A stretch of 46,714 nucleotides of DNA from Phycicoccus sp. Soil748. Lineage in GTDB: Bacteria; Actinomycetota; Actinomycetes; Actinomycetales; Dermatophilaceae. A program made the position numbers and the translations under genes. The stretch's first letter is position 1. Every line of letters starts with the position of its first letter. The stretch lies in contig NZ_LMSC01000006.1 in the NCBI RefSeq assembly GCF_001428025.1, positions 304,269 to 350,982 of the forward strand, written 5' to 3'. Of this stretch, positions 23,454-32,153 are shown one piece after another. The notes below the pieces were generated by a model. That model was given only the letters and a program-made list of their open reading frames with translations. It made no database searches and was not told the DNA's origin.

Positions 23454-23997
23454 GGACCTCAAGGTGCTGGCCGACGAGTCCGCCGGCGACGCGCGGCACT
23501 ACCTGGCCACCGTGACGGAGGTGGCGTCAGGGTCGGCGCCCGACGCGGCCATCCCCATGACGCTGCTGGCGCTCTCGCAGGCCCTGGTCATGGGCACACG
23601 GCTCGCAGCGATCCAGGACATCGTGCCCGCGGAGCGCTTCGAGGCCGACACCACCGAGGCCGAGCTAGACCCGCTGCGCACCGGGTTCGCCAACCTGTTC
23701 GAGGGCCTCGACGAGTACGCCGACGTCGTCGACCCGGTGACCTCGCCCGAGCTGACCACCGGTTCCCTGTCCAACGACGTCGCCGTGGTCGCCGGCGCGC
23801 TGTCGCACGGGCTGCGCCACTTCGACGAGGGGCGGCTGTCCGAGGCCCTGTGGTGGTGGCAGTTCAGCTACCTGTCCGACTGGGGCGAGCGTGCCGCCTC
23901 AGCCCTGCGCGTGCTCCAGTCGCTGCTCAGCCACATCCGCCTCGACGCCGACGCGGAGACCATCTCCGAGGCGGAGTTCGACGCGCTGCACCCCTGA
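23446..23997 (+). CDS. DUF5063 domain protein
   Basis: 183 residues, mostly helical and acidic, with a [21 protein letters not shown] segment characteristic of this family. GGAAGG lies about 10 bases before ATG 23446, and the gene overlaps recR by 8 bases. DUF5063 genes routinely follow recR in actinomycetes. The biochemical role is unknown. Translational coupling suggests a link to recombination repair, but that is inference. Confidence 0.85.
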   Translation: MSEDLKVLADESAGDARHYLATVTEVASGSAPDAAIPMTLLALSQALVMGTRLAAIQDIVPAERFEADTTEAELDPLRTGFANLFEGLDEYADVVDPVTSPELTTGSLSNDVAVVAGALSHGLRHFDEGRLSEALWWWQFSYLSDWGERAASALRVLQSLLSHIRLDADAETISEAEFDALHP

Positions 23998-24022
23998 CGC
24001 TGGGTGGCTCGACCGCGCCTCC

Positions 24023-25162
24023 TCAGGCGATCCGGGTCCCGTTCGGCAGCCGGCGGACCGGGGTGCGCAGCCGGCGCCCGGCCACGGTCGCGGCGCCGGT
24101 GCCTGCGAGGAGCAGGAAGGCCAGCCCGTAGGGCCAGACCGGGGCGGTGCCCAGCGCCTTCTCGATGGGGTCCTGGTTGCTGGAGCTGCTCGCCTCGTCC
24201 ACCCAGCACTCGTCGCTGACGCCGCCGGGGCCGTTGCGCGCCAGCCTCGCCCCGCCGCTGATCCAGCGCATCGGTGTGAAGCCGGCGGAGGTGGACACCT
24301 CGTTCCGCTGCGGCGGGCGGGGCTTGGACGGGGCCGCGTCGGCGACGACGACGAACGGGTTGAGCGGGAGCATCCACCAGATCCGCTCGGTGTGGGCCAC
24401 GTCGGTGGTCCGCGTGAAGGTCGTGCAGTCGGCCCGGGTGGGCTGGCCGGCCTTCATGAGCTGGTCGATCTGCTCCTGCGTCAGCGTCGGGTCGGAGGGG
24501 TCGACGTTCGGCGGCTGGTGCGTGTCGTACCAGTTGTCGGGGATCCCGAAGACCGTCTGCTGCTCCTTGTCGGTGACGAGGAACGCCGACAGGGCGAAGC
24601 CGATGGTCGTCCCGAAGACGAGCGCACCCATGGCCAGGTAGGTCAGCACCGCCGACGCGATGGGCCGGGCCGTCAGGGTCGAGAACATCAACCCGACCGT
24701 GCAGATGACGGCGAGCACGAGCACGAGCACCAGCAGTGACAGCAGGATCCGGCCGAACGAGACGCCGCCCTCGAAGAAGGCCCAGGCCATGAACGGCAGC
24801 GCGCTGACGAGGAACGCCATCGACAGCGCCCAGGCGGCCACCAGCTTGCCGAGCACGATGTCCCAGTGCGTGAGCAGCGTGGTCTGCAGCGTGGCGAGCA
24901 CCCCGTGCTCGCGGTCCCCGTTGACCGAGGTCGCGGTGAGCGAGGGCACGATGAGCATGGCCAGGCCGAGGACGAAGAAGACGACGACGTCGTACATCGC
25001 CTCGCCGGAGCGCAGCTGCTCGTCGTTGGTGGCGTAGTAGGCGAGGAACGCCACGAGAGCGATCACCGCGACCCAGATGCCGAGGACCACCGGCCACTTG
25101 GAGGTGCGCACCCGCTGGCGCAGCTCGAGGGCGGCGACCGTCCTGATCCCGTGCCAGCTCAT
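24023..25162 (-). CDS. ABC-2 type exporter permease with large extracellular loop
   Basis: 379 residues. A short cytoplasmic N-terminus and first helix (about 27-45) are followed by four helices to about 215. A roughly 130-residue polar loop with two cysteines (DCTTF, DECWV), likely outside, comes next, then a final helix and a basic C-terminus. The motif NGDREHGVLATLQTTLLTHWDIVLGK is typical of ABC-2 permeases next to a DrrA/CcmA-like ATPase. The start ATG 25162 overlaps the stop of the ATPase gene. Its cargo is unknown. Confidence 0.83.
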   Translation of the reverse strand: MSWHGIRTVAALELRQRVRTSKWPVVLGIWVAVIALVAFLAYYATNDEQLRSGEAMYDVVVFFVLGLAMLIVPSLTATSVNGDREHGVLATLQTTLLTHWDIVLGKLVAAWALSMAFLVSALPFMAWAFFEGGVSFGRILLSLLVLVLVLAVICTVGLMFSTLTARPIASAVLTYLAMGALVFGTTIGFALSAFLVTDKEQQTVFGIPDNWYDTHQPPNVDPSDPTLTQEQIDQLMKAGQPTRADCTTFTRTTDVAHTERIWWMLPLNPFVVVADAAPSKPRPPQRNEVSTSAGFTPMRWISGGARLARNGPGGVSDECWVDEASSSSNQDPIEKALGTAPVWPYGLAFLLLAGTGAATVAGRRLRTPVRRLPNGTRIA

Positions 25163-26073
25163 CGCCGGTCCTCCGTCGCTGCGAGGTAGGCCGACTCGAG
25201 GGCGCCCTGGCTGCGCGCGTAGCCGGTGACGCGGATGCCGTCGCGGACGAGGTCGGCGAGCAGCCGGGCGGCGTTCTCCTCGCCGGCCACCTCCACCTCG
25301 GTGAGCCCGCCGCCGACGCGACGCGCGGGCACGTGGTGGTCGGCCAGCCAGGCCGTGAGGCCCTCGAGGTCGAGGGAGTCGATGCGCCACGACGCCGTGG
25401 CCGTCAGCGCGTGCTCGTCGTCGAGGCGCTGGGTCTCCAGGCTGCGGCCGCGCGCGACGATGACGGCGCGGTCGGCCACCTCCTGCAGCTCGGTGAGGAT
25501 GTGGCTGGACACCAGGACGGTCTTGCCCTGGGCGGCGAGGCCGCGCAGGACGTCGCGCAGCTCGATACGGCTGCGGGGGTCGAGGCCGGAGGCCGGCTCG
25601 TCGAGCAGGAGGACGCTCGGGTCGTTGATGAGCGCCCGGGCCAGGCCGAGGCGCTGCTTCTGGCCGCGCGACAGGACGCGCGCCCGGCGGTCGGCGAGGT
25701 CCTCGAGGTGCACGGTGGCCAGGAGCGCGTCGGTGCGGGTGCGCGCCCGGTCGGGCGCGATCCGGTACGCCGCAGCGACGGTGAGCAGCACCTCCCTCAC
25801 CGTGAGCGCGTCCCACGTGCCGAACCCGTCGGGCATCCACCCGATCCGCGCACGCACCTCGGTGGGCTGCGTGACGGGGTCGAGCCCGTCGATGCGGATC
25901 GCACCCTGGTCCGGGACCAGGAGGGTCGCGAGCATGAGCAGCAGCGTGGTCTTGCCGGAGCCGTTGGGACCGATCAGCGCAGTGACCTCACCGGGGTTGG
26001 CGGTGAGGCTGATGCTGTCGACCGCGAGGACGTCGCCGAACGCGCGGCGGACCCCCTGTACCTCGATGGTCAT
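25159..26073 (-). CDS. ABC transporter ATP-binding protein, CcmA/DrrA type
   Basis: 304 residues. Walker A is GPNGSGKTT (35-43), the signature is LSRGQKQRLGLARAL (from 134) and Walker B is VLLLDEPASGLD (154-165). A C-terminal extension of about 90 residues is typical of exporters of this class. ATG 26073 is preferred over the frame open to 26148, because it gives the conserved MTIEVQGVRRAFGD start and has TACCTT six bases upstream, which predicts a leaderless message. It is coupled to the permease gene by a 4-base overlap. Confidence 0.88.
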   Translation of the reverse strand: MTIEVQGVRRAFGDVLAVDSISLTANPGEVTALIGPNGSGKTTLLLMLATLLVPDQGAIRIDGLDPVTQPTEVRARIGWMPDGFGTWDALTVREVLLTVAAAYRIAPDRARTRTDALLATVHLEDLADRRARVLSRGQKQRLGLARALINDPSVLLLDEPASGLDPRSRIELRDVLRGLAAQGKTVLVSSHILTELQEVADRAVIVARGRSLETQRLDDEHALTATASWRIDSLDLEGLTAWLADHHVPARRVGGGLTEVEVAGEENAARLLADLVRDGIRVTGYARSQGALESAYLAATEDRR

Positions 26074-26079
26074 GGGGGG

Positions 26080-26085
26080 AAGGTA
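26080..26085 (-). promoter_or_regulatory. Predicted leaderless -10 (TACCTT) of the ABC exporter operon
   Basis: TACCTT on the minus strand ends six bases before ATG 26073. Only a run of C separates it from the start. Confidence 0.45.
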
Positions 26086-26172
26086 GTGCCTGGGCGCGGC
26101 CCCGACGCGGCTTTCGGCGAAGTGGTGCCGAACCGGCGACCGCCCCACCGACCGGCCCAGCCCGGCCGGCGT

Positions 26173-27783
26173 CTACCGGTGGACCGGCGGCGCGGGGGCG
26201 GGGGACAGGGGGGTCGCCTCCGCGAGGTCCGGCCGGTCGTTCCACCGCGCGATGAGGTCGACGGACTTCAGGAGCCGGGTCGAGACCGGCCCCGCTGTGC
26301 TCGCGACGTCGACGACCTCACGCACCCAGGTGTCGACGTCGACGCCGGCCGCGACCAGACGGTAGGCGACCGCGATGACGCCGGTGCTCTTCCAGATGCT
26401 CTCGCCCGAGGGGATGCCGTGGACGTTGGGACGGCCGCCGAGCAGCTCGTTGAGCCGGCGGCCCACCGCCCGCGGCGGGCCGAGCGGGCAGTAGAGGCTG
26501 GGCTCCTCGAAGCTCGGCCCCGCGCCGGCATACACGTGCTGGGGCTCGACCGCGGCGATCCTGGACACGGGCAGGCCGGGCAGGATCCGCACCCCGACGC
26601 CCCACGTCACCTGCACCGCCTCGGGCACCTGGCGGGCCCAGGCGACCGTCTCCAGCGCGGTCTCCCAGGTCTCGCCGGGCATGCCGAACATGATGTTGAG
26701 CACGGAGGTGACCTCGTGCCGCACCAGGACGTCGACGAGCTGGTCGAGGTGGCGCCGTCGCACCGGTCGGCGGTTGGCCACCAGGACGCTGTCGACCGCC
26801 GAGTCGACCGTGATCTCCGGGAAGCCGTTGGTGGCCTTGACGAGCTCGGCCAACCGGTCGGAGAACGGGCGCGGGTTGAGGTATCCGGACCACCGCAGGT
26901 CGGGTGCGTAGCCGCGGTCGACGATGCCCTGCAGCACCGCGACGGCGTGGTCCTCGGTGGGCAGGTTGAGCTCCTCGTCGGCGAAGTGGATGTCGCCGAC
27001 GACCCCGATCTCCCGGGACCGGTCGACGACCTCGCCGATCTCGTCGAGGACGAGGTCGAGGGAGTAGTTGGCGTTGACGCCGGAGGTGTTGGACGAGGTG
27101 CAGTAGGAGCAGAACATCCCGCAGCCGGTGCGGGTGCGGACCGGGGCCGAGAAGACCGGGGCGAACAACGGGTCGCGCCGCGTGGTCGTCGCCAGGGCGG
27201 CGGTTGCGGGGCGCACCGGCAGCGTGCAGCCCCGGTGGACCAGGCCGTCGACCCCCGACAGGGGTGCCGACGTCCGGATCCGGTGCGCGAGGTCGACGAC
27301 CGCGGCCTCGCCGTTGCCGAGGATGCCGAGGTCGACGCCGAGCGCGTCGAGGAGCATCTGCGGTGCCGTCGGGAACGCCGCGCCGCCCACGACGAAGGTG
27401 GCGTCCGGGGCGCCGCGCCTCGCGGCGTCCACGAGGCCCCGGATCTGGCGCAGGAGCGGGGTGCTGTCGCTGGAGGTGTCGGCGCCGTCCGTGGTCTCCA
27501 CCGGGACCAGGGTGTCGACGACGCGCAGCGAGAAGCCGACGAGGTCGGGGGCCAGCTCGCGCAGGCGGGTGGTGAGGTGCCCCTCGGCCTCGTCCTCGGG
27601 CCGTTCGAGGTACGGGTCCACGATCGTCACGACCGCGCCGGAGTCCTCGAGGGCGGTGCGGAGCCGGTACAGGCCGTACGGGGGCACCGGCCGCCAGGTC
27701 TGCCAGGGGTTGGCGTGCACCAGGGCGACCCGCATCCCGCCGAGGTCGGCCCGCATCACCGGGGCCGGCGTCTGGCTGCGCAT
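26173..27783 (-). CDS. Cobalamin-binding-domain radical SAM protein
   Basis: 536 residues. The N-terminal 200 or so residues (MRVALVHANPWQTWRPVPPYGLYRLRTAL; FVVGGAAFPTAPQMLLDALGVDLGILGNGEAAV) form a B12-binding-like domain of the BchE/class B type. A radical SAM barrel follows with C221-x3-C225-x2-C228 (TGCGMFCSYCTSS) for the 4Fe-4S cluster. A C-terminal region of about 130 residues is not recognised. Such enzymes often methylate or rearrange carbon centres in natural-product or cofactor pathways; the substrate here is unknown. ATG 27783 has only a distant GGAGG, and ATG at residue 17 is an alternative start. It lies 84 bases downstream of the MFS gene on the same strand. Confidence 0.8.
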   Translation of the reverse strand: MRSQTPAPVMRADLGGMRVALVHANPWQTWRPVPPYGLYRLRTALEDSGAVVTIVDPYLERPEDEAEGHLTTRLRELAPDLVGFSLRVVDTLVPVETTDGADTSSDSTPLLRQIRGLVDAARRGAPDATFVVGGAAFPTAPQMLLDALGVDLGILGNGEAAVVDLAHRIRTSAPLSGVDGLVHRGCTLPVRPATAALATTTRRDPLFAPVFSAPVRTRTGCGMFCSYCTSSNTSGVNANYSLDLVLDEIGEVVDRSREIGVVGDIHFADEELNLPTEDHAVAVLQGIVDRGYAPDLRWSGYLNPRPFSDRLAELVKATNGFPEITVDSAVDSVLVANRRPVRRRHLDQLVDVLVRHEVTSVLNIMFGMPGETWETALETVAWARQVPEAVQVTWGVGVRILPGLPVSRIAAVEPQHVYAGAGPSFEEPSLYCPLGPPRAVGRRLNELLGGRPNVHGIPSGESIWKSTGVIAVAYRLVAAGVDVDTWVREVVDVASTAGPVSTRLLKSVDLIARWNDRPDLAEATPLSPAPAPPVHR

Positions 27784-27867
27784 GGCTCGGGCTCGTCCTC
27801 CCTGTCGGGTTCGGTCAGCGGTGGTGTCGGGCGGGCGCCCGGGTGGTGCGCCCGGATCGTCGCACGT

Positions 27868-29181
27868 TCACTCCGTACGGCGGTCCGACCACTCCGCAGG
27901 CCGGTCCGGCCGGGCTTCGGCGCCGGCGTCGCGGGGGATGTCGGTGCGGGCGTCGGTGGGCGTCGCCGCACCGGCCAGCAGCACGACGTCGAGGTGGTGC
28001 CAGCTGCGCGCGGCCACCGCGAGGGCGGTGAGCCCGGCGAGCGCGAACGACCACCGGGGGCCGAGGTAGCCACCGGCGAGCGCGCCCAGGCCGAGGGCGA
28101 CCATCGACGCGAGGCGGCTGGCGCCGTTCGCCGCGGCACTGACCTTGCCCCGGTCGGCCTCGACGGTGCGCGTGAGCAGCACCGGCCAGAGGCACACCGT
28201 CGAGGCCATCACGAACACCCCGATCCCCGCGAAGGAGAGGGCGAGCACCAGCTCGTCGGGAGCGGCGCCCGCCACGAGCATGGACGCGCCGGCCCCCGCC
28301 ACGCCGCCGATCGCCAGGCGCACGCGTGAGCGCTCGGTGCGCATCTGGGAGGCCCAGGCGGCGCCGGCCACGGTGCCGGCGGCGCTCGCGGCCTGGACCA
28401 GGCCGAAGACGGTCGTCGACGCGTCGAGGCTGTCCCGGACGAGGAAGACCTCGAGCACGTTGGCCGTCTCCAGGGCCAGCACGAAGGGCACCATCGACGA
28501 CAGCAGGGTCCAGCTGACGGGGTCGGCGTGCAGCACCCGGAAGCCCGCCGCCGACCAGACCTGGGCGGCGAGGGTGAGCGGGGCGGCGTGCCGGTCACCG
28601 CGCCGCCGGGTCCGCACGGCGGCTGCGGCGGCGGCGAGGGCCACGAAGGCGCCGAGGGCGATCCACAGGGGTGCGTCGTGACCGAAGTGACCGGCGCTCA
28701 CGCCGGCCACCGCGGCACCGACCACGCCGGTGACGGCGAGCGCCCCCTGCTGGACGGCCGTGGCCCGGCCCAGGTTGTGCTCGCCGACGGCTCGCGGCAG
28801 CAGCGCGGCCCAGGTCGGGTTGGCGAAGGACTGGCCGAGCTGCAGGGCGATGACGAAGAGGTACATCTGCGGTCCGGTGCCGGTCAGCACGAGGCCGGCC
28901 AGGGCGGCGGCCTGCACGAGCGAGGCGGTGACCAGGACCCGCCGGGAGTCGCAGCGGTCGGCGACGTGCCCGGCGATCCCCACGGTGAGCGCCATCGGCA
29001 GGGCGAAGGCGGCGAGGAGCAGTGCCATACCGCTGGCGCCGCCCCCCTCGTCGTGCACCCGGAGGGTCAGCGCGAACAGCGTGAGGGTGTCGCCGGTGTA
29101 GGACAGGACCCGGGCCGGGAGGATGACGCGCAGGTCGCGGATGCGCCAGAGCGCGCCACGGCCTCGGCTCCTGGCACCCAT
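27868..29181 (-). CDS. MFS transporter, DHA3-like exporter
   Basis: 437 residues with twelve predicted membrane segments and a polar C-terminal tail. A GHVADRCDSRRVL loop between helices 2 and 3 matches the MFS loop signature, and the sequence resembles macrolide/DHA3-type exporters. ATG 29181 is chosen for AGGGG about 9 bases upstream; ATG 29199 is an alternative. Frames further upstream are not conserved. Its partner is the radical SAM gene, so export of that enzyme's product is a reasonable guess. Confidence 0.83.
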   Translation of the reverse strand: MGARSRGRGALWRIRDLRVILPARVLSYTGDTLTLFALTLRVHDEGGGASGMALLLAAFALPMALTVGIAGHVADRCDSRRVLVTASLVQAAALAGLVLTGTGPQMYLFVIALQLGQSFANPTWAALLPRAVGEHNLGRATAVQQGALAVTGVVGAAVAGVSAGHFGHDAPLWIALGAFVALAAAAAAVRTRRRGDRHAAPLTLAAQVWSAAGFRVLHADPVSWTLLSSMVPFVLALETANVLEVFLVRDSLDASTTVFGLVQAASAAGTVAGAAWASQMRTERSRVRLAIGGVAGAGASMLVAGAAPDELVLALSFAGIGVFVMASTVCLWPVLLTRTVEADRGKVSAAANGASRLASMVALGLGALAGGYLGPRWSFALAGLTALAVAARSWHHLDVVLLAGAATPTDARTDIPRDAGAEARPDRPAEWSDRRTE

Positions 29182-29293
29182 GGTCACAACCCCTGACATG
29201 TCCAACCCGCTGCGTGCGCGATGGCATCGGCGGGGCCCCTGCTTGACCCGCGGCGCCTCGACGCGAAGCCGGAGGAGCCACATTCCGCCTACG

Positions 29294-29309
29294 GTGCAGC
29301 AGGTTGCAC
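29294..29309. promoter_or_regulatory. Palindrome upstream of the MFS/radical SAM genes, possible operator
   Basis: GTGCA-GCAGGT-TGCAC has perfect 5-bp arms with a 6-base spacer and lies about 115 bases upstream of the MFS start. No regulator gene is adjacent. Confidence 0.3.
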
Positions 29310-29478
29310 TGTAAACGGCACGGGGGCCTCGTGCCGCTCGAACGAGCAGGTGAATCCGTGGACCGCGGCCCACCCCGGCTGGGTACGGCGTCCGCGTGGC
29401 TGCCGCCCGCGCGGCCCGACGCCCGTGGGGTCCGGCGTCCGGTATGCGGCGGCCGCGTCCCACCATGAGGACGGTCGT

Positions 29479-29484
29479 TAGACT
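29479..29484 (+). promoter_or_regulatory. Possible -10 (TAGACT) of aspartokinase
   Basis: TAGACT lies about 70 bases before GTG 29555. It would give a leader of about 64 nt with an AGGAG ribosome site. No good -35 is seen. Confidence 0.35.
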
Positions 29485-29554
29485 GGCCGCTCCGCGCGGA
29501 CGTGGACCCCACGTGCGCCCCCTGCACCGTCGTCTGGTCCCCAGGAGTCCCACC

Positions 29555-30835
29555 GTGCCGATCGTCGTCCAGAAGTACGGCGGCTCATCGCTGGCTGACG
29601 CCGCCAGCATCAAGAGGGTCGCCCGCCGGATCGCCGAGGCGAAGAAGGCCGGCAACGACGTCTGCGTGGCCGTGTCGGCCATGGGTGACAGCACCGACGA
29701 GCTGCTCGACCTCGCCAACGAGGTCAGCCCCCAGCCCCCGCCGCGCGAGATGGACATGCTGCTCACCGCGGGTGAGCGCATCTCGATGGCGCTGGTCGCC
29801 ATGGCCATCGCCGACCTCGGCTACACCGTGCGCTCCTTCACCGGCAGCCAGGCAGGCGTCATCACCGACTCCTCGCACGGCAAGGCGCGCATCATCGACG
29901 TGACGCCGGGCCGGGTGACCGACGCCCTCGACAAGGGCCACATCGTCATCGTCGCCGGGTTCCAGGGCGTCAGCCAGGACACCAAGGAGATCACCACGCT
30001 GGGCCGTGGTGGCACCGACACCACCGCCGTCGCGCTGGCCGCCGCCCTCGGCGCCGACGTGTGCGAGATCTACACCGACGTCGACGGCGTGTTCACCGCC
30101 GACCCGCGCATCGTCCCCGCGGCCCGCAAGATCGCCCGCATCTCCAACGAGGAGATGCTCGAGCTCGCCGCCTCCGGCTCCAAGGTGCTGCACCTGCGCA
30201 GCGTCGAGTACGCCCGCCGCTTCGGCATCCCGATCCACGTCCGCAGCTCCTTCTCCGCGAAGGAGGGCACCATCGTCACGGACACCCCCACCACCACCAC
30301 CGCAGGAGAGACCGTGGAAGCCCCCATCATCGCCGGTGTCGCCCACGACCGGAGCGAAGCGAAGATCACGGTCGTCGGCGTCCCCGACCACCCCGGCAAG
30401 GCCGCCGAGATCTTCCAGACCTGCGCCGACGCCGAGATCAACATCGACATGATCGTCCAGAACGTGTCGGCGACCGAGACCGGCCTGACCGACATCTCGT
30501 TCACCTGCCCCAAGACCGACGGGCAGACCGGCGTGCAGGCCCTGCGCAAGGTGCAGGACTCGGTGGGGTTCAGCTCGATCCAGTACGACGACCAGATCGG
30601 CAAGCTGTCGCTCGTGGGTGCCGGCATGCGGTCCCACCCGGGCGTCTCGGCCACCTTCTTCAAGGCGCTGGCCGACACCGGCGTCAACATCGAGATGATC
30701 TCCACCTCCGAGATCCGCATCTCCGTCGTCACCCGTGCGGAGGTGCTCGACGACGCCGTCCGTGCGGTCCACACGGCGTTCGGGCTCGACTCCGCCGACG
30801 GGGAAGCCGTCGTCTACGGGGGCAGCGGCCGGTGA
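29555..30835 (+). CDS. lysC: Aspartate kinase, alpha subunit
   Basis: 426 residues, close to the 421 of Corynebacterium LysC. It phosphorylates aspartate in the first step to lysine, threonine, methionine and diaminopimelate. The amino-acid kinase domain (1 to about 250) starts [11 protein letters not shown]. Two ACT domains (about 260-335 and 345-420) serve lysine/threonine feedback. GTG 29555 with AGGAG eight bases upstream gives the conserved [10 protein letters not shown] start; the frame open to 29396 is not conserved. An in-frame internal start encodes a beta subunit. It overlaps asd by 4 bases. Confidence 0.95.
   Translation: MPIVVQKYGGSSLADAASIKRVARRIAEAKKAGNDVCVAVSAMGDSTDELLDLANEVSPQPPPREMDMLLTAGERISMALVAMAIADLGYTVRSFTGSQAGVITDSSHGKARIIDVTPGRVTDALDKGHIVIVAGFQGVSQDTKEITTLGRGGTDTTAVALAAALGADVCEIYTDVDGVFTADPRIVPAARKIARISNEEMLELAASGSKVLHLRSVEYARRFGIPIHVRSSFSAKEGTIVTDTPTTTTAGETVEAPIIAGVAHDRSEAKITVVGVPDHPGKAAEIFQTCADAEINIDMIVQNVSATETGLTDISFTCPKTDGQTGVQALRKVQDSVGFSSIQYDDQIGKLSLVGAGMRSHPGVSATFFKALADTGVNIEMISTSEIRISVVTRAEVLDDAVRAVHTAFGLDSADGEAVVYGGSGR
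30314..30835 (+). CDS. Aspartate kinase, beta subunit (internal in-frame start)
   Basis: GTG at codon 254 of the aspartokinase gene is preceded by AGGAG (30304-30308) at good spacing. Translation would give 173 residues starting [17 protein letters not shown] and containing only the two ACT domains. The Corynebacterium lysC beta subunit (172 residues) starts at the equivalent place, and the alpha2-beta2 enzyme is feedback-inhibited. The match in position and length makes a true internal start likely. Confidence 0.7.
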   Translation: MEAPIIAGVAHDRSEAKITVVGVPDHPGKAAEIFQTCADAEINIDMIVQNVSATETGLTDISFTCPKTDGQTGVQALRKVQDSVGFSSIQYDDQIGKLSLVGAGMRSHPGVSATFFKALADTGVNIEMISTSEIRISVVTRAEVLDDAVRAVHTAFGLDSADGEAVVYGGSGR

Positions 30836-31923
30836 GCTCACTCGCCTCGAGGGCCCCCAGGCCGACCCTGGCCCTGGTGGGTGCGACGGGCGCGGTGGGC
30901 TCGGTCACCCAGCAGGTGCTTGCGATGCGGGCCGACATCTGGGGGGAGATCCGGGCTGCCGCCGCGCCCGAGGACGCCGGCACCGAGCTGACCGTCTGCG
31001 GTCGCGACGTCGTCGTCCAGCACCTCACGCCGGAGTTCTTCGACGGGGTCGACATCGCCCTCGTGGACCTGCCCGCACCGGTCGCCGCCCACTGGGCCCC
31101 GGTCGCGGCGGCCCGTGGCGCGGTCGTCATCGACAACAGCTCGGCGCTGCGCGGCGACCCCGACATCCCGCTGGTGGTGCCGGAGGTCAACCCGCTCCAG
31201 GTCCGCAACCGCCCCAAGGGCATCATCGCCAACCCTGGTGCCACGACGCTCACGATGATCGACGCGCTCGGCGTGCTGCACACCGGGTGGGAGCTCACCG
31301 AGCTCGTCGTCGCCACCTACCAGGCGGCCTCTGGTGCAGGACGCGCCGGTATGGCGCGCCTGCACGACGAGCTCGAGGTGGTGGCCGGCCACCGCGAGCT
31401 GGGCCAGCAGCCCGGCGACGTGCGCCGCCTCATCGAGTTCGAGCTCGGCACCGAGTCGCCCTTCCCGGCTCCGCTGGCCCTCAACGTGCTGCCCTGGATC
31501 GGGACCGCGGCCGAGGATGGCTGGACCACCGAGGAGCTCAAGATCCGCAACGAGACCCGCAAGGTGCTCGGCCTCCCTGACCTGCGCGTGTCGGCGACCT
31601 GCGTCCGCGTCCCGGTCGTCTCGACGCACTCGGTGGCGGTGCACGCGACGTTCGCCCGGCCGATCGACGTCGACGAGGCCCGGCAGGCGCTCATCGAGGC
31701 GCCGGCCGTCGTCGTGCTCGACGACCCGGAGACGACCGAGTTCCCCACGCCCAACGACACCGTGGGCTCGGACCCCCGGTTCGCGGGGCGGCTGCGCCAG
31801 GCGCTCGACTTCCCCAACACGCTCGACTTCTTCATCTGCGGCGACAACCTGCGCAAGGGCGGGGCGCTCAACATGGTGCAGGTCGCCGAGCTCGTCGCCC
31901 GAGACCTCGCCGTCGCCGCCTGA
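30832..31923 (+). CDS. asd: Aspartate-semialdehyde dehydrogenase homologue lacking the catalytic cysteine
   Basis: 363 residues with a GTG start overlapping the aspartokinase stop. The whole family frame is present: LVGATGAVG for [59 protein letters not shown] with a following THS that carries the base histidine, and [12 protein letters not shown]. Where the family has N-C in IIANPNCTT, this protein reads IIANPGATT (A137, codon GCC). The cysteine that forms the acyl-enzyme is therefore absent, and no other cysteine lies nearby. The frame is intact on both sides. Either the enzyme is inactive (regulatory or structural) or chemistry differs; a second, normal asd would then be needed. Confidence 0.85.
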   Translation: MSSLASRAPRPTLALVGATGAVGSVTQQVLAMRADIWGEIRAAAAPEDAGTELTVCGRDVVVQHLTPEFFDGVDIALVDLPAPVAAHWAPVAAARGAVVIDNSSALRGDPDIPLVVPEVNPLQVRNRPKGIIANPGATTLTMIDALGVLHTGWELTELVVATYQAASGAGRAGMARLHDELEVVAGHRELGQQPGDVRRLIEFELGTESPFPAPLALNVLPWIGTAAEDGWTTEELKIRNETRKVLGLPDLRVSATCVRVPVVSTHSVAVHATFARPIDVDEARQALIEAPAVVVLDDPETTEFPTPNDTVGSDPRFAGRLRQALDFPNTLDFFICGDNLRKGGALNMVQVAELVARDLAVAA

Positions 31924-31933
31924 GCAGGCCGGT

Positions 31934-31953
31934 CCCACCCGCTGAGCGGTGGG
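31934..31953 (+). terminator. Hairpin after asd
   Basis: CCCACC-C-GCT pairs with AGC-GGTGGG with one bulge, 11 bases after the asd stop. There is no T-run. Confidence 0.45.
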
Positions 31954-32005
31954 GTCCCACCGGCTGGGCACCGACCCTGGGCCCGGTGCGCATGCCGGAC
32001 ACTGT

Positions 32006-32029
32006 CCGTGGGGTCGGCCGTGGGGTCGG
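32006..32029. repeat. Perfect 12-bp tandem duplication
   Basis: CCGTGGGGTCGG occurs twice in a row in the non-coding stretch between asd and the LytR_C gene. It is probably slippage, and no function is evident. Confidence 0.8.
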
Positions 32030-32083
32030 TTCGTCGGATGCTTCGTCACGGCTCGGTGACGAACGCGCCGGCGGGCGTGTCGC

Positions 32084-32113
32084 TTGACATGTGACTCGTG
32101 TGACTGATGTGAC
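32084..32113 (+). promoter_or_regulatory. TTGACA followed by three GTGAC repeats, 9-base period
   Basis: A consensus -35 (TTGACA, 32084-32089) is followed by GTGAC at 32091, 32100 and 32109. No good -10 was found at 16-19 bases. The repeats could be operator half-sites, or could be translated if the gene starts at GTG 32091. Confidence 0.4.
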
Positions 32114-32153
32114 GATTGGGGCTCCACCGTTGATGAGCCAGGGGGCAGAAGAC

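Larger units (their letters stand above)
29182..29554. other. Divergent intergenic region between the MFS and aspartokinase genes
   Basis: 373 bases with no convincing gene. It holds a 16-bp palindrome (29294-29309) nearer the MFS gene and, nearer the aspartokinase gene, TAGACT (29479-29484) and AGGAG (29543-29547). The rest is unremarkable high-GC sequence. No riboswitch such as a lysine element was recognised. Confidence 0.6.

Noticed and set aside
29200-29554. Lysine riboswitch upstream of aspartokinase
   Set aside because: No lysine-riboswitch core or multi-stem layout was recognised. The predicted leader is only about 64 nt.
31225-31245. Idea that a frameshift hides the Asd catalytic cysteine (TGC is present out of frame in GGTGCC)
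   Set aside because: The frame is continuous with conserved residues immediately before (IIANP) and after (TT), so no shift is possible without two compensating errors within two codons.
32091-32113. GTGAC repeats as a CRISPR array or origin iterons
   Set aside because: The units are only 5 bases with 4-base gaps and three copies. There are no spacers, cas genes or replication genes.
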